A stretch of 64,000 nt of DNA from Lederbergia panacisoli (GCF_024626525.1 NZ_JANJGU010000003.1:217911-281910), one strand, 5' to 3'; numbered from the stretch's first letter, positions 8,992-19,486 are shown. Notes: generated from the letters alone by a model not told the origin. Made by a program: numbers and translations.

Positions 8992-11900
8992 GTGACAACG
9001 AACGTATACAAACCGAAGAATCATATTCGATTTATAACGGCATCCAGTTTATTTGATGGCCATGACGCTTCCATCAATATTATGAGAAGAATTTTACAGG
9101 CGAGTGGAGCCGAAGTAATTCACCTTGGCCACAATCGTTCTGTACGAGAAGTCGTCAATGCGGCTATCCAGGAGGATGTTCAAGGCATCGCGATTTCATC
9201 TTATCAAGGTGGTCATGTCGAATATTTTAAATATATGCGTGATTTACTCATAGAAAAAGGTGCCCCACATATTCGAATTTACGGCGGCGGAGGCGGGGTC
9301 ATCATCCCTAGAGAAATTAAAGAACTCCACGATTATGGAATCGCGAGGATTTTTTCACCGGATGATGGACGAACTCACGGACTGCAAGGCATGATCAATC
9401 TAATGCTAGAGGAATGTGACGTGGATATTCCCATCCAATCACTTGAAGATGAAATTGAAAAACTGCTCCAAGGTATTTTACAAGCGGCAGCTAAATTAAT
9501 TACGATGGCAGAAAACGATCAAGCATCTCTCGCAAGCATTTTACGGAAATTAGACGTAAAAAAAGCTCCGGTCCTCGGCATTACCGGTACGGGTGGTGCA
9601 GGTAAAAGCTCGCTCACCGATGAATTGGTCCGCCGGTTTATCAATGAATTTCCCAATAAAAAGGTAGCAATATTATCCGTCGACCCGACTAAGCAAAAAA
9701 CTGGTGGGGCTCTATTAGGAGATCGGATTAGGATGAATGCTATCTTTTCACCGAATGTGTATATGAGAAGTTTAGCAACGCGCGGTTCGAAAAGTGAGAT
9801 TTCCGATTGTCTCGAGGATGCCATTCAAATTGTGAAAGCAGCAGGCGTTGATCTCGTTGTTGTAGAAACGAGTGGGATTGGTCAAGGGGATGCCGAAATA
9901 AGCCATATTAGTGATCTTTCCATGTATGTCATGACGAGTGAGTTCGGTGCACCTTCCCAGCTTGAGAAGATTGACATGATTGACTATGCCGATCTTATTG
10001 TCATTAATAAATTTGAACGAAAAGGCTCAGAGGATGCGAGAAATCAAGTGCGAAAGCAATACCAGCGCAGCCATATGCTCTTCAGTGAACAGCTCGACAC
10101 GATGCCGGTATACGGTACAATTGCAAGTCAATTTAATGATTCTGGAACGAATGCATTATTCGCAGACCTGATCAAAATGATCAATGAAAAAGCCGGTACA
10201 GATTGGACTTTTACAGCGGCAAATACTGAAGCCCCAAAAAAAAGAGATGTCATCATTCCAATCAACCGCCAGCATTACTTACGTGAAATTGTTGAAACCG
10301 TCCGCAAGTACCATAAACAAACGGAAAATCAAGTCAAACTTGCCCGCCAGCTTTTTCAGCTTGAAGGGACAATGGCAATTGCAAAAGATAATGAGGCAGA
10401 GCCGCCTGTCGTTGCAACGCTCGAAAATTTACGCGAAAAAATAATTACTCAATTAACTCCCGTTTCAAGAAAAATAATAAATGAATGGCAGTCAACAAAG
10501 GAAAAATATGCAGCCGACCAATTTACGTCAAACATTCGAAATCGCGAAATCATAACACAATTAAAAGTTAACACATTATCTGGCCTCTCCATCCCGAAAG
10601 TAGCCCTCCCAAAGTTTGAAGATTATGGTGAAATTTTAAGATGGGCATATAAGGAAAATGTTCCCGGTTCCTTTCCATTTACAGCTGGCGTTTTTCCTTT
10701 TAAACGACAAGGTGAGGACCCGAAGCGTCAATTTGCTGGAGAAGGAACTCCTGAACGAACGAATCGACGTTTTCATTATTTATCAAAGGACGACGAAGCA
10801 AAGAGACTGAGTACAGCATTCGATTCAGTCACATTATACGGAGAAGATCCTGATTATCGCCCTGATATTTACGGAAAAATAGGGGAAAGCGGCGTCAGTA
10901 TTTGCACACTGGATGATATGAAAAAATTGTATGCAGGCTTCGACCTCTGTTCTAAGACAACATCAGTTTCGATGACAATCAATGGACCGGCTCCGATTAT
11001 TTTAGCGATGTTCCTCAATACTGCCATTGCCCAGCAAATTGGCATGAAAACTACAGAACTAGGAAGGGAATTAACGGAAGAAGAACATACTGAAGTAAAA
11101 ATGAGAACTTTGGAGACCGTAAGAGGTACAGTTCAGGCAGATATTTTAAAAGAAGACCAAGGGCAAAACACGTGCATTTTTTCAACGGAATTCGCTTTGC
11201 GGATGATGGGGGATATTCAGCAATACTTCATCGATCATAAAATCCGAAATTATTACTCCGTTTCGATTTCTGGGTATCATATCGCTGAAGCAGGAGCCAA
11301 TCCTATTTCCCAGCTAGCATTTACGCTAGCCAATGGATTCACGTATGTCGAGTACTATTTGAGCCGCGGGATGGATATCAATGATTTTGCTCCGAATCTA
11401 TCGTTCTTTTTCTCAAATGGGCTTGATCCCGAGTATACCGTGATTGGCAGGGTGGCGAGAAGGATATGGGCGACGGTTATGCGGGATAAATATGGTGCTG
11501 ACGAACGCAGTCAAAAGTTAAAATACCATATTCAAACATCCGGACGCTCTCTTCATGCCCAAGAAATTGATTTCAATGACATCCGCACAACATTGCAAGC
11601 ATTAATGGCCCTTCAAGACAACTGCAATTCGCTCCATACAAATGCGTATGATGAGGCGATTACAACTCCGACAGAAGAATCGGTTCGCCGGGCAATGGCC
11701 ATTCAGATGATTATTACGAAGGAGTATGGCTTATCGAAAAATGAAAACCCACTCCAAGGTTCATTCATTATTGAAGAGCTGACAGACCTTGTCGAGGAAT
11801 CGGTTTTACAAGAATTTGAGCGAATAAACGACCGCGGCGGAGTATTAGGTGCAATGGAAACCCAGTACCAACGAGGAAAGATCCAAGAAGAATCGATGTA

Positions 11901-12228
11901 TTATGAAATGCTGAAGCATTCAGGGAAACTGCCGATCATTGGGGTCAATACGTATGTAAATCCACATCCACCAACTGAAGAAGAAATGAATAATATTCAG
12001 CTCGCCCGTGCTGCACAGGAAGAAAAAGAAACTCAAATTCACAACTTAAAGTCTTTCCATCAAAAAAATAAAAATAAGATTGAAAATGCCCTAATAAGCT
12101 TAAAAGAAACAGCCGTAAATGGAGGAAATATCTTTTCTGAACTAATGGAAACGACAAAAGTAGCCAGCCTTGGACAAATCACAAATGCCCTTTATGAAGT
12201 CGGTGGCAAGTACCGTAGAAATATGTAA
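8992..12228 (+). CDS. icmF: Fused isobutyryl-CoA mutase IcmF
   Basis: 1078 residues in three parts. The N-terminal B12-binding domain (about 15-150) has [10 protein letters not shown] with the cobalt-ligating His and HLGHNRSV. The MeaI-type G-protein chaperone domain has a P-loop [12 protein letters not shown] near 196 and [13 protein letters not shown]. The C-terminal TIM-barrel mutase half (about 530-1078) has [17 protein letters not shown] and [18 protein letters not shown]. The domain order is diagnostic of IcmF, distinguishing it from methylmalonyl-CoA mutase. It interconverts isobutyryl-CoA and n-butyryl-CoA, possibly also isovaleryl/pivalyl-CoA. GTG start with RBS AGGAGGGG, 2 nt after the TetR stop. 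Context links valine/branched-chain catabolism to the neighbouring beta-oxidation enzymes. Confidence 0.95.
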   Translation: MTTNVYKPKNHIRFITASSLFDGHDASINIMRRILQASGAEVIHLGHNRSVREVVNAAIQEDVQGIAISSYQGGHVEYFKYMRDLLIEKGAPHIRIYGGGGGVIIPREIKELHDYGIARIFSPDDGRTHGLQGMINLMLEECDVDIPIQSLEDEIEKLLQGILQAAAKLITMAENDQASLASILRKLDVKKAPVLGITGTGGAGKSSLTDELVRRFINEFPNKKVAILSVDPTKQKTGGALLGDRIRMNAIFSPNVYMRSLATRGSKSEISDCLEDAIQIVKAAGVDLVVVETSGIGQGDAEISHISDLSMYVMTSEFGAPSQLEKIDMIDYADLIVINKFERKGSEDARNQVRKQYQRSHMLFSEQLDTMPVYGTIASQFNDSGTNALFADLIKMINEKAGTDWTFTAANTEAPKKRDVIIPINRQHYLREIVETVRKYHKQTENQVKLARQLFQLEGTMAIAKDNEAEPPVVATLENLREKIITQLTPVSRKIINEWQSTKEKYAADQFTSNIRNREIITQLKVNTLSGLSIPKVALPKFEDYGEILRWAYKENVPGSFPFTAGVFPFKRQGEDPKRQFAGEGTPERTNRRFHYLSKDDEAKRLSTAFDSVTLYGEDPDYRPDIYGKIGESGVSICTLDDMKKLYAGFDLCSKTTSVSMTINGPAPIILAMFLNTAIAQQIGMKTTELGRELTEEEHTEVKMRTLETVRGTVQADILKEDQGQNTCIFSTEFALRMMGDIQQYFIDHKIRNYYSVSISGYHIAEAGANPISQLAFTLANGFTYVEYYLSRGMDINDFAPNLSFFFSNGLDPEYTVIGRVARRIWATVMRDKYGADERSQKLKYHIQTSGRSLHAQEIDFNDIRTTLQALMALQDNCNSLHTNAYDEAITTPTEESVRRAMAIQMIITKEYGLSKNENPLQGSFIIEELTDLVEESVLQEFERINDRGGVLGAMETQYQRGKIQEESMYYEMLKHSGKLPIIGVNTYVNPHPPTEEEMNNIQLARAAQEEKETQIHNLKSFHQKNKNKIENALISLKETAVNGGNIFSELMETTKVASLGQITNALYEVGGKYRRNM

Positions 12229-12347
12229 AAAAGATTTTTGGAATAAAACATATAATTATTGGCGAAAACAGTGGCATAATAGAAAACAATTTGTTTATAA
12301 TGGTGAGTATGGATTTTTGATTTATGGGTGAAGGGATGTGCGTTTTT

Positions 12348-12941
12348 TTGAATTTAATGCAATTGTCCAAAGAAGAGAGAGAAGAACTGTCTTTTATTGA
12401 AATAGCTGAACAAATTTTTGATGAGAGAAGAGAAGCGATTTCATTTAAGGATCTTGTAGATGAAATTGCAAACTATCTAGAATTACCAGAACAAGAGAAA
12501 ACTACGCGAATGCTGCAATTTTATACAGATTTGAATGTGGATGGCCGTTTTTTAACACTTGGCGAAAATCGTTGGGGGTTGCGCGAGTGGTATCCAATTG
12601 ATCAGATCGATGAAGAAGTGATCGCACCTGTAAAACCGAAGAAGAAGAAAAAAGCTAAAAAGGTTTTAGATGATGAAGATCTAGAGCTTGAAGATGAAGA
12701 TCTTGACTTCGACCTCGATGAAGAAGAAGATTTTGATGAGACAGATGATTTGGAAGAAGAGGATGAAGAAGAGGAAGAAAGTCTTGAAGTCCTTCGCGAA
12801 GAAGAAGAAGAAGAATTTGAAGATGATGAAATAATTGAAGATGATTATGAAATAGAAGAGGAAGAAGAGGAAATTGATTTAGAAGATGAAGATGTCGATC
12901 TAGATGAAGAAGAGGAAGAGGAAGAAGAGGAAGAAGAATAA
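12348..12941 (+). CDS. rpoE: RNA polymerase delta subunit
   Basis: About 197 residues. The N-terminal HARE-HTH domain (about 5-85) contains FIEIAEQIFDERREAISFKDLVDEI and FYTDLNVDGRFLTLGENRWGLREWYP. A KPKKKKKAKK stretch follows, then an almost purely Asp/Glu tail to the end. Delta increases RNA polymerase recycling and promoter selectivity in Firmicutes. The start is uncertain. TTG 12348 (MNLMQLSKEE) aligns best with the family N-terminus and has AAGGGATG upstream, but ATG 12324 and 12336 are in frame. The low-complexity tail is normal for the family. Next to it stands the pyrG leader, as in B. subtilis. Confidence 0.93.
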   Translation: MNLMQLSKEEREELSFIEIAEQIFDERREAISFKDLVDEIANYLELPEQEKTTRMLQFYTDLNVDGRFLTLGENRWGLREWYPIDQIDEEVIAPVKPKKKKKAKKVLDDEDLELEDEDLDFDLDEEEDFDETDDLEEEDEEEEESLEVLREEEEEEFEDDEIIEDDYEIEEEEEEIDLEDEDVDLDEEEEEEEEEEE

Positions 12942-12947
12942 TCCCTC

Positions 12948-12983
12948 TTGACTTACCTTCAGTGAATATGTAGAATTTTATTT
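12948..12983 (+). promoter_or_regulatory. pyrG-type promoter with GGGC initially transcribed sequence
   Basis: -35 TTGACT at 12948-12953, 17-nt spacer, -10 TAGAAT at 12971-12976. Seven bases later the sequence reads GGGCTCC from 12984. This is the arrangement of the B. subtilis pyrG promoter, where low CTP lets polymerase stutter at GGGC and add extra G residues. The promoter directly follows rpoE, the pyrG position. No pyrG follows it here. Confidence 0.8.
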
Positions 12984-13051
12984 GGGCTCCTTGAAAAAGG
13001 ACGAAGAATAATGATTTCACGCTCCCTTACTTATGTGTGGGGGCTTTTTTT
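12984..13051 (+). terminator. pyrG-type CTP-responsive attenuator leader
   Basis: The leader starts GGGCTCC at 12984. A hairpin GCTCCC (13021-13026) / GGGGGC (13039-13044) with a 12-nt loop is followed by seven T residues (13045-13051), forming an intrinsic terminator. In B. subtilis pyrG, a 5' poly-G tract made by reiterative transcription at low CTP pairs with the pyrimidine-rich 5' strand of such a terminator and prevents termination. The matching parts are all present, but the next gene is a DUF1846 protein about 490 bp away. Confidence 0.75.
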
Positions 13052-13539
13052 ATTTAGTCGAATTCGATACGAAAAAATAACTAAGATATCACCTACAACC
13101 GCAATTTTTACAGAACATAGAATATTATCATCAAGAGATGGACTTGAAAATAAGCCACGATTATACAACTATGTTTATGTGATCAAAGCGGATATAATGG
13201 GTCATGTATCTTTGCTTTACCAACGCTGGGGTGTTAATCGGATAAAATGAATCCCGAGTATTGCCATCATTGGCTGGGTAATCGTTTTTTACATCTTATT
13301 ACAACTGTTTTTCAAGAACTTTTGAAAAAGTATATTAAAAATGCAATTAAAATGATTTGACTATCTAAGGTGAAAATGTGGCTTTGATAGCCAATATAGA
13401 TGTAATGTTAGCTAGTAGGAAAATGAGTTTTCCGATAAAGATACTATTAAAGAGTTCTTTCGTGCAAAGAGGGAACTATAGCGTATCATACAAAGAATAG
13501 GGAATTTGTTATTCACATTCGAAAGCGAGCGGAAGAAAG
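13052..13539 (+). other. 488-bp gap in the pyrG position
   Basis: No convincing gene or pyrG remnant is seen. A 79-codon frame (13011-13250) overlaps the attenuator, has no recognisable motif and is judged non-coding. A TTGACT at about 13355 and a small TGGCT/AGCCA hairpin just after it are the only promoter- or structure-like signs before the DUF1846 gene. Confidence 0.5.
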
Positions 13540-15048
13540 ATGAAAAAAGTTGGATTTGATTCAGAGAAATACTTGAAAGAACAATCTTCCTATATCCTTG
13601 AACGGGTACAACACTATGATAAGCTTTACTTGGAGTTCGGCGGCAAATTAATCGGCGATAAACATGCCAAGCGTGTTTTACCGGGATTTGATGAAGATGC
13701 AAAGATGAAGTTGTTGGCAACACTGAAGGAAAAAGCGGAGATTATTATCTGTGTGTATGCAAGTGACATTGAACGGAACAAAATACGCGAAGATTATGGC
13801 ATTACTTATGACCAAGATGTTTTGCGCTTGATTGATGAATATCGCGGATACGGCATATCTGTTAACAGTGTCTTGATTACACGTTACCAAGAGCAGCCGA
13901 ATGCTAAAGTATTCATGGCGAAGCTGGAACGGAACGGTATCAACGTTTACACTCATCGCGCTATTGAAGGTTACCCGACGAATGTGGAAGCGATCTTCGG
14001 CGAAGGAGGATTTGCAAAGAACCCCTATATTGAAACGTCAAAGCCGATCATAGTGGTAACAGGGCCAGGTCCGGCAAGCGGAAAACTTGCGACTTGTTTA
14101 AATCAAATGTACCACGAACATGAACTAGGAAATAAAATAGGCTACGCAAAGTTTGAAACTTTTCCCGTATGGAACTTACCATTGAAGCATCCGGTGAATA
14201 TTGCTTATGAAGCCGCTACTGTGGATTTGAAAGACGTGAATATGATCGACAACTACCACTATGAAGCTTATGGAAAAGTGGCGGTCAATTACAATCGCGA
14301 TATCGAAACGTTCCCAGTCATCAAACGGATTATTGAAAAAATCACGGGTAAAGAATCTGTTTATCAATCGCCGACCGATATGGGTGTCAATCGCCTTAAG
14401 TCGGGTATCATAGATGATCAAGTCGTACGAGAAGCTGCAAAGCAAGAAATCATTCGGCGCAGTTTCGCTGTAGAAAACGACTATAAAAAAGGATTGGCAG
14501 ATGAAGATACTCTTCGTCGTATGCAAGTGATTTTGGAAGAAAGCAACTTGAAAAAAGAAGATCGGGTACCCGTATTGCCAGCACGCAACTATGCAATCAC
14601 GGTGCAGGATAGGATCGGCAGCACGAATCTCCAAGCAGTGATTGCGATCGAACTGCCAAACGGCGAAATCATTACTGGTCGAACCACAAAACTAATGGAT
14701 GCTTCGGCAGCGGCGATTCTGAATGGGTTGAAGTTATTGTCTAATATAGCGGATGAAATTGATCTTTTAACACCGATGATTTTGCAAACCATCCAGCATT
14801 TAAAAATCGATGATTTAAACAGTAGAGTACCAACATTAAGTGCAAACGAATTGTTGATTGCATTGGCAATCAGTGCCGTCACCAATCCTACTGCTCAGCT
14901 TGCTTATCAGCAACTCCCGAATTTAAAAGCCTCACAAGCTCATTCTACGGTCATTTTGAACAGAGAAAACGAACAGACCCTGAAAAAACTTGGCATCGAT
15001 ATCACCAATGACCCGGTATACCCGACAGAGAATCTGTATTATAATTAA
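13540..15048 (+). CDS. DUF1846 family protein with P-loop-like motif
   Basis: 502 residues, full length for the DUF1846 family (PF08903). The N-terminus [15 protein letters not shown] and the motif [19 protein letters not shown] near 176-194, a probable phosphate-binding loop, are characteristic. Further conserved segments are [20 protein letters not shown] and [14 protein letters not shown]. Biochemical function is not established. It stands where pyrG lies in related Bacillus, downstream of the pyrG-type attenuator and upstream of the DUF2529 gene. The Shine-Dalgarno site (GGAAGAAAG) is weak. Such proteins are common in lactic acid bacteria, streptococci and clostridia, so horizontal gain is possible. 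Membership is confident, function is not. Confidence 0.85.
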   Translation: MKKVGFDSEKYLKEQSSYILERVQHYDKLYLEFGGKLIGDKHAKRVLPGFDEDAKMKLLATLKEKAEIIICVYASDIERNKIREDYGITYDQDVLRLIDEYRGYGISVNSVLITRYQEQPNAKVFMAKLERNGINVYTHRAIEGYPTNVEAIFGEGGFAKNPYIETSKPIIVVTGPGPASGKLATCLNQMYHEHELGNKIGYAKFETFPVWNLPLKHPVNIAYEAATVDLKDVNMIDNYHYEAYGKVAVNYNRDIETFPVIKRIIEKITGKESVYQSPTDMGVNRLKSGIIDDQVVREAAKQEIIRRSFAVENDYKKGLADEDTLRRMQVILEESNLKKEDRVPVLPARNYAITVQDRIGSTNLQAVIAIELPNGEIITGRTTKLMDASAAAILNGLKLLSNIADEIDLLTPMILQTIQHLKIDDLNSRVPTLSANELLIALAISAVTNPTAQLAYQQLPNLKASQAHSTVILNRENEQTLKKLGIDITNDPVYPTENLYYN

Positions 15049-15117
15049 TAATTGAGGGAACAACAACTTATAACTTCCTCCAGGTTCGTGGAAGCGTCTT
15101 TGTATAAACAATAATGA

Positions 15118-15291
15118 GAAAAGCGGAAGCGCCTTGTTCATCGACGTACAAACTTTAGGGCCGCAGGCGAGATATAGGAAACACGGTGAGGCACTAGCAA
15201 GTGAAATTGGTATATCAAATTTCACCTAATGTTGACTTATAGCAAAAGAATAGGACAGGAAGTTGCAGTCTATAAGCGCTGGAGCTAGACA
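15118..15291 (+). repeat. Dispersed structured element, copy 1
   Basis: Begins GAAAAGCGGAAGCGCC and ends GCGCTGGAGCTAGAC, the family's boundary sequences. The internal arms are partly decayed (3' arm CTATAAGCGC instead of CGATAGGCGC). It lies between the convergent DUF1846 and DUF2529 genes. Confidence 0.85.
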
Positions 15292-15328
15292 TATAAAAAG
15301 GACCGGTGAAAGAAAACCGGTCCTTTAC

Positions 15329-15850
15329 TCATTCATATTCCTCTAAAATATCCTCTATCGAAAACTTCAATGAAAAATAAATATACAGTGCTGCCATTAA
15401 TGACGGAAAGCCGACTCTACTCCCATCTTCTGTTGGAAGCAATGGCTTGACTAAACACGTTTGAATAAAAACATCTGCCAAATTAGCAAGACTGTTGCCT
15501 TGAGGCTTATTGTCACCGGCAATAACGACAAACGGAATATTTTTTTCGACAAGATTTTCACTAAGCAGCAGCGCCCCTTCGTCATCTGCGAAACGGGTGA
15601 CCAACAATACTCTATCTGCGTTTGTTAACTTTTCGGCTGACTCAAATGGAAAAGCGCTTTTTAAAGGTTCTGCTCCTTCAAGTGCTTCTAATACGACACC
15701 TTCCATTTCTTTGAACCCTTTTATATAAATGCTGCCCTCTCCTACAGGAGCCTGCGCCAACAACCTTGCACCATCTTCAATATTCAATTCTTCTTTATCA
15801 AATATTCGTTTGAATAAACCCGCCAACTGGGTAGTAAACATTTTCTGCAC
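15329..15850 (-). CDS. ywjG: DUF2529 family protein (YwjG-like)
   Basis: 173 residues. It matches the YwjG/DUF2529 pattern throughout: MQKMFTTQLAGLFKRI at the start, IEDGARLLAQA near 25-35, and DGSRVGFPSLMAALYIYFSLKF near the C-terminus. The fold is SIS-like (sugar isomerase type), suggested by the alternating beta/alpha pattern; function unknown. GTG start at 15850, nine bases after AGAGGAG, which agrees with the MxKMF start of homologs. It is convergent with DUF1846 and divergent from spo0F. In B. subtilis this gene lies between pyrG and spo0F, so the neighbourhood is conserved apart from pyrG. Confidence 0.88.
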   Translation of the reverse strand: MQKMFTTQLAGLFKRIFDKEELNIEDGARLLAQAPVGEGSIYIKGFKEMEGVVLEALEGAEPLKSAFPFESAEKLTNADRVLLVTRFADDEGALLLSENLVEKNIPFVVIAGDNKPQGNSLANLADVFIQTCLVKPLLPTEDGSRVGFPSLMAALYIYFSLKFSIEDILEEYE

Positions 15851-15874
15851 GTTAATACACTCCTCTTGAGAATT

Positions 15875-15899
15875 GCGAAAGCGCTGTAGTTAGACAAAG
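15875..15899 (+). repeat. Collapsed remnant of the dispersed element
   Basis: GCGAAAGCGCTGTAGTTAGAC joins the family's 5' end (GCGAAAGCGC) directly to its 3' end (GCGCTGNAGCTAGAC), with the whole interior missing. Confidence 0.6.
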
Positions 15900-16139
15900 A
15901 ATTGCGAAAAATCCTTGCTCCAGCACTAAGGTGAAACATTCTTAGTAAAACATATTGCCATTTTCAACATATGTCAATTTTGGTCGCATTTTTTTAGGAG
16001 GATAAAAGGATAGCCGTGGAGAAAAAGTAAGTATGGTTTATTAATTCAAGTTAAGTAAGAAATAATAATTACAAATCCATCTTAATACCCTATGCATTTT
16101 TTTAATTGTTCGTTATAATGAAACAAAGAGGGGGATCAA

Positions 16140-16514
16140 ATGAAGGAGAAAATTTTGATTGTCGATGACCAGTTTGGGATACGCATATTATTGAATGAAA
16201 TTTTACAAAAAGAAGGCTATCAAGTTTTCCAAGCAGCAAATGGTTTACAAGCTCTTGCAATTGCAAAAAAGCACACTCTTGATCTTGTATTACTCGATAT
16301 GAAAATACCCGGGATGGATGGATTAGAAATTCTTCAGCAATTGAAAAAAATTAGCCCTGACATACGTGTAATTATTATGACGGCATATGGGGAACTTGAA
16401 AAGATTGAAGCTGCAAAAAAATTAGGTGCATTGGCACATTTTTCCAAACCATTCGACATTGTCGAGCTTCGTCAAACAATTAGATCATACATACCAGTGA
16501 AATTAGATACATAG
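16140..16514 (+). CDS. spo0F: Sporulation phosphorelay response regulator Spo0F
   Basis: 124 residues, a single receiver domain with no output domain. The acidic pocket is D9-D10, the phosphorylated aspartate is D53 in [13 protein letters not shown], the conserved Thr is in IIMTAYGE (about 81) and the Lys in FSKPFDI (about 103). It accepts phosphate from sporulation kinases and passes it to Spo0B, then Spo0A. RBS GAGGGGGATC. A TATAAT at 16114-16119 is a plausible -10, but its -35 is poor. No clear Spo0A box was found in the 280 bp upstream. Confidence 0.95.
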   Translation: MKEKILIVDDQFGIRILLNEILQKEGYQVFQAANGLQALAIAKKHTLDLVLLDMKIPGMDGLEILQQLKKISPDIRVIIMTAYGELEKIEAAKKLGALAHFSKPFDIVELRQTIRSYIPVKLDT

Positions 16515-16520
16515 ATAACG

Positions 16521-16557
16521 AAATGCGAAAGCGAGCCTGTCCAGCGACGTACAGCTG
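16521..16557 (+). repeat. 5' fragment of the dispersed element
   Basis: GCGAAAGCGAGCCTGTCCAGCGACGTACAG matches the 5' arm of the family (AGCGAC variant), but no matching 3' arm follows. It begins a few bases after the spo0F stop. Confidence 0.6.
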
Positions 16558-16598
16558 AACATAATTTCAAATTCCTCTGATAAAAAACATTTTCATTG

Positions 16599-16628
16599 TT
16601 GGTAAACATTTGTTTAATTTGATATGAT
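16599..16628 (+). promoter_or_regulatory. Probable fbaA promoter
   Basis: TTGGTA (16599-16604), 18-nt spacer, TATGAT (16623-16628). If used, the transcript would carry the repeat element at 16657-16870 in its 5' untranslated region. Confidence 0.45.
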
Positions 16629-16656
16629 GAAAATGAAAAATGTCCCTGTCCTATAA

Positions 16657-16870
16657 GAAAAGCGGAAGCGCCTTGCTCATCGACGTACAGACCCGCAGGA
16701 TGCGGGTCCGTCGACGAAGACATAAGGACGTGGCGATTTTAGTCGACGTTCTTCTTTCGGCCTTCGACTGAGATAAAGGAAACACGATGAGCCTGTAAGG
16801 CGAATCTGGCTTCCTTATCGTAGGGAGAAGGACAGGAAGTTTGCTAGTCGATAGGCGCTAAAGCTAGACA
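16657..16870 (+). repeat. Dispersed structured element, copy 2 (long form)
   Basis: About 214 bp with standard ends (GAAAAGCGGAAGCGCC ... GGCGCTAAAGCTAGACA). The long form carries an extra module of about 60 bp including the hairpin GACCCGC-AGGAT-GCGGGTC and two GTCGAC palindromes. The ATCGAC/GTCGAT arms pair. It lies in the probable 5' UTR of fbaA. Confidence 0.88.
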
Positions 16871-16933
16871 TTAAACTAAGGCAGGATCAAACATGCACAA
16901 CAGTGCGCAGTTTAACTCAGAGGAGGAAGAAGA

Positions 16934-17797
16934 ATGCCTTTAGTTTCCATGACCGAAATGCTTAATAAAGCGAAAGAAGAAAAGTATGCGGTCGGTCAAT
17001 TTAACTTGAATAACCTTGAGTTTACTCAAGCCATTTTACAAGCGGCAGAAGAAGAAAAGTCCCCTGTTATACTTGGTGTATCAGAAGGTGCAGCACGCTA
17101 TATGGGCGGCTTCAAATTTGTCGTGAAAATGGTTGAAACCTTAATGGAAGAATACGGTACAACTGTACCTGTAGCTATCCATTTGGATCACGGTTCTAGC
17201 TATGAAGCTTGTGCAAAAGCAATTTATGCAGGCTTTACATCTGTTATGATTGACGGATCTCATTACCCACTTGAAGAAAACATCGAGTTGACAAAGAAAG
17301 TTGTCGAACTTGCACATTTCTTCGGTGTTTCTGTTGAAGCGGAACTTGGTCGAATTGGCGGTCAAGAAGATGATTTATCTGTAGATGATGCAGATGCAGC
17401 TTATGCGATTCCAGAAGAATGTGATCGACTTGTTCGTGAAACAGGTGTAGATTGCTTCGCTCCTGCTCTAGGTTCCGTTCACGGACCTTATAAAGGAGAG
17501 CCAAATCTTGGATTCGATCGTATGGAAGAAGTCATGAACTTAACTGGAGTTCCACTCGTGCTCCACGGCGGGACAGGCATTCCAACAAAAGATATCCAAC
17601 GTGCAATTTCACTAGGAACTGCGAAAATCAACGTGAATACTGAAAACCAAATTTCATCTGCTGCACGTGTGCGTGAAGTATTAGAGGCTGATCCAAATAT
17701 GTACGATCCACGTAAATATTTAGGACCTGCACGCGACGCCATTAAAGAAACAGTTAGAGGCAAAATGCGTGAATTTGGTTCATCAGAAAAAGCTTAA
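16934..17797 (+). CDS. fbaA: Class II fructose-1,6-bisphosphate aldolase
   Basis: 287 residues, close to the 285 of B. subtilis FbaA. The zinc and catalytic region is IHLDHG near 80-85, followed by [29 protein letters not shown] and VLHGGTGIP. It cleaves fructose-1,6-bisphosphate into dihydroxyacetone phosphate and glyceraldehyde-3-phosphate in glycolysis and works in reverse in gluconeogenesis. RBS AGAGGAGGAAGA. It follows spo0F as in B. subtilis. The transaldolase gene (ywjH/tal) that usually follows is missing here, with murA2 next instead. Confidence 0.96.
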   Translation: MPLVSMTEMLNKAKEEKYAVGQFNLNNLEFTQAILQAAEEEKSPVILGVSEGAARYMGGFKFVVKMVETLMEEYGTTVPVAIHLDHGSSYEACAKAIYAGFTSVMIDGSHYPLEENIELTKKVVELAHFFGVSVEAELGRIGGQEDDLSVDDADAAYAIPEECDRLVRETGVDCFAPALGSVHGPYKGEPNLGFDRMEEVMNLTGVPLVLHGGTGIPTKDIQRAISLGTAKINVNTENQISSAARVREVLEADPNMYDPRKYLGPARDAIKETVRGKMREFGSSEKA

Positions 17798-17805
17798 AAA
17801 CTATG

Positions 17806-17836
17806 AGAAACCGTCCAGTAACATTGGGCGGTTTCT
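17806..17836 (+). terminator. Intrinsic terminator of fbaA
   Basis: The stem AGAAACCGTCC / GGGCGGTTTCT closes a 9-nt loop; the 3' side has TTTCTATA rather than a long T-run. Confidence 0.7.
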
Positions 17837-18049
17837 ATACAATAAATATATATAGATACAGACTAAATAACTGCCCCCAAACATTTTCCGCACTTACAAT
17901 AAAATCCAATAAAATTCGATATTATTGTTAATATTTTACTTTATTTCTACATGTTTATGTTAAATTCGTATATAATACATGTAATATAACGATTCGCCAA
18001 AATTTTTATTTGGAGTATTTACCCAATAGAGCTAGAAAGGAAGACAAAA

Positions 18050-19336
18050 ATGGAAAAGCTAAAAATAGCAGGTGGATATCCGTTAAAAGGGACAATTAAA
18101 GTAAGTGGAGCAAAAAATAGTGCCGTTGCTCTAATCCCTGCTACGATATTAGCTGAATCACCTGTGACGATTGAAGGCCTTCCTGATATCTCAGATGTTC
18201 ATACACTACAAGGACTACTCGAAGAAATAGGCGGTTATGTCACTTTTCAAAATGGAGAGATGACCGTTGATCCGAGTAAAATGATTTCCATGCCGCTTCC
18301 GAATGGAAAGGTGAAAAAACTAAGAGCCTCCTATTATTTAATGGGAGCGATGCTTGGCCGATTTAAAAAAGCGGTGATTGGTCTCCCGGGTGGATGCCAT
18401 CTAGGCCCGCGTCCGATAGACCAGCATATTAAAGGCTTTGAAGCATTAGGCGCAAAGGTAACAAATGAGCAAGGAGCCATCTATCTTCGTGCAGATGAAC
18501 TTCGAGGTTCGAGGATTTATTTGGACGTTGTCAGTGTTGGTGCGACTATTAATATTATGCTTGCTGCTGTCCGGGCAAAAGGACGTACAATAATCGAAAA
18601 TGCAGCTAAAGAACCTGAAATTATAGATGTTGCTACCCTGTTAACGAATATGGGGGCAAAAATAAAAGGGGCTGGAACAGACGTTATTCGTATTGACGGA
18701 GTTGATAGTTTAAACGGATGCCGCCACACGATTATCCCTGATCGAATTGAAGCAGGTACATTCATGATACTTGGAGCGGCGGTTGGAGAAGGAATCTTGA
18801 TCGATAACGTCATTCCTCATCATCTTGAATCGCTCACAGCAAAACTTCGTGAAATGGGCGTACCTGTAGAAACCGGTGACGATCAGATTTTTATTGGGAA
18901 AAATAAAGAGTATAAACCAATCGATATTAAAACCCTTGTTTATCCCGGATTCCCAACCGATTTACAGCAGCCTTTTACCGTACTTTTGACAAAAGCGGGA
19001 GGCTCATCCATCGTGACGGATACCATTTATTCTGCCCGTTTTAAACATATCGATGAATTGCGGAGAATGAATGCCAACATAAAAGTGGAAGGCAGTTCAG
19101 CCATCGTAAATGGCCCATCAAATTTACAAGGGGCAAAAGTAAAAGCTTCTGATCTGCGAGCGGGCGCTGCATTAGTAATTGCAGGGCTTTTGGCAGAAGG
19201 CATAACGGAAGTAACTGGTATTGAACATATCGATCGAGGATACAGTGATTTAGTTGAGAAATTGAATGGACTTGGAGCAACAATTTGGCGTGAAAAAATG
19301 ACTGAGGAAGAAATGGAGCAATTAAAGAGTTCTTAA
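18050..19336 (+). CDS. murAB: UDP-N-acetylglucosamine 1-carboxyvinyltransferase, second copy (MurAB/MurZ type)
   Basis: 428 residues. The [13 protein letters not shown] motif is near the N-terminus, and the PEP/fosfomycin-binding loop [15 protein letters not shown] holds the catalytic Cys near 115. [11 protein letters not shown] and FPTDLQQP follow. It adds enolpyruvate from PEP to UDP-GlcNAc, the first committed step of peptidoglycan synthesis. Two MurA paralogs are typical of low-GC Firmicutes; the other is at 43444. Its position between fbaA and rho is that of B. subtilis murAB. RBS GAAAGGAAG. The glpX gene that usually follows is absent. Confidence 0.94.
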   Translation: MEKLKIAGGYPLKGTIKVSGAKNSAVALIPATILAESPVTIEGLPDISDVHTLQGLLEEIGGYVTFQNGEMTVDPSKMISMPLPNGKVKKLRASYYLMGAMLGRFKKAVIGLPGGCHLGPRPIDQHIKGFEALGAKVTNEQGAIYLRADELRGSRIYLDVVSVGATINIMLAAVRAKGRTIIENAAKEPEIIDVATLLTNMGAKIKGAGTDVIRIDGVDSLNGCRHTIIPDRIEAGTFMILGAAVGEGILIDNVIPHHLESLTAKLREMGVPVETGDDQIFIGKNKEYKPIDIKTLVYPGFPTDLQQPFTVLLTKAGGSSIVTDTIYSARFKHIDELRRMNANIKVEGSSAIVNGPSNLQGAKVKASDLRAGAALVIAGLLAEGITEVTGIEHIDRGYSDLVEKLNGLGATIWREKMTEEEMEQLKSS

Positions 19337-19339
19337 TAA

Positions 19340-19484
19340 GAAAAGCGCAAGCGCCTGCTCATCGACGTATGGATTTCGTAGTTCCTGACGAGATAAAGGA
19401 AACACGGCGAGGAACGAGCCGATGTTGACTTATCGTAGGAAGGGACATAGAAATCCACTAGTCGATAGGCGCTGAAGCTGGACA
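19340..19484 (+). repeat. Dispersed structured element, copy 3
   Basis: 145 bp from GAAAAGCGCAAGCGCC to GGCGCTGAAGCTGGAC. Arms pair: ATCGAC/GTCGAT, TGGATTTC/GAAATCCA and the central CGGC/GCCG. It starts 3 nt after the murAB stop. Confidence 0.9.
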
Positions 19485-19486
19485 AA

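Noticed and set aside
12655-13020. Leu/His-rich minus-strand frame opposite rpoE
   Set aside because: It is the reverse complement of the Asp/Glu tail of RpoE; GAA/GAT-rich DNA yields long open frames on the opposite strand.
13011-13250. 79-codon open frame after the pyrG-type attenuator
   Set aside because: It starts inside the terminator region, lacks a ribosome-binding site and shows no family motif or PyrG similarity.
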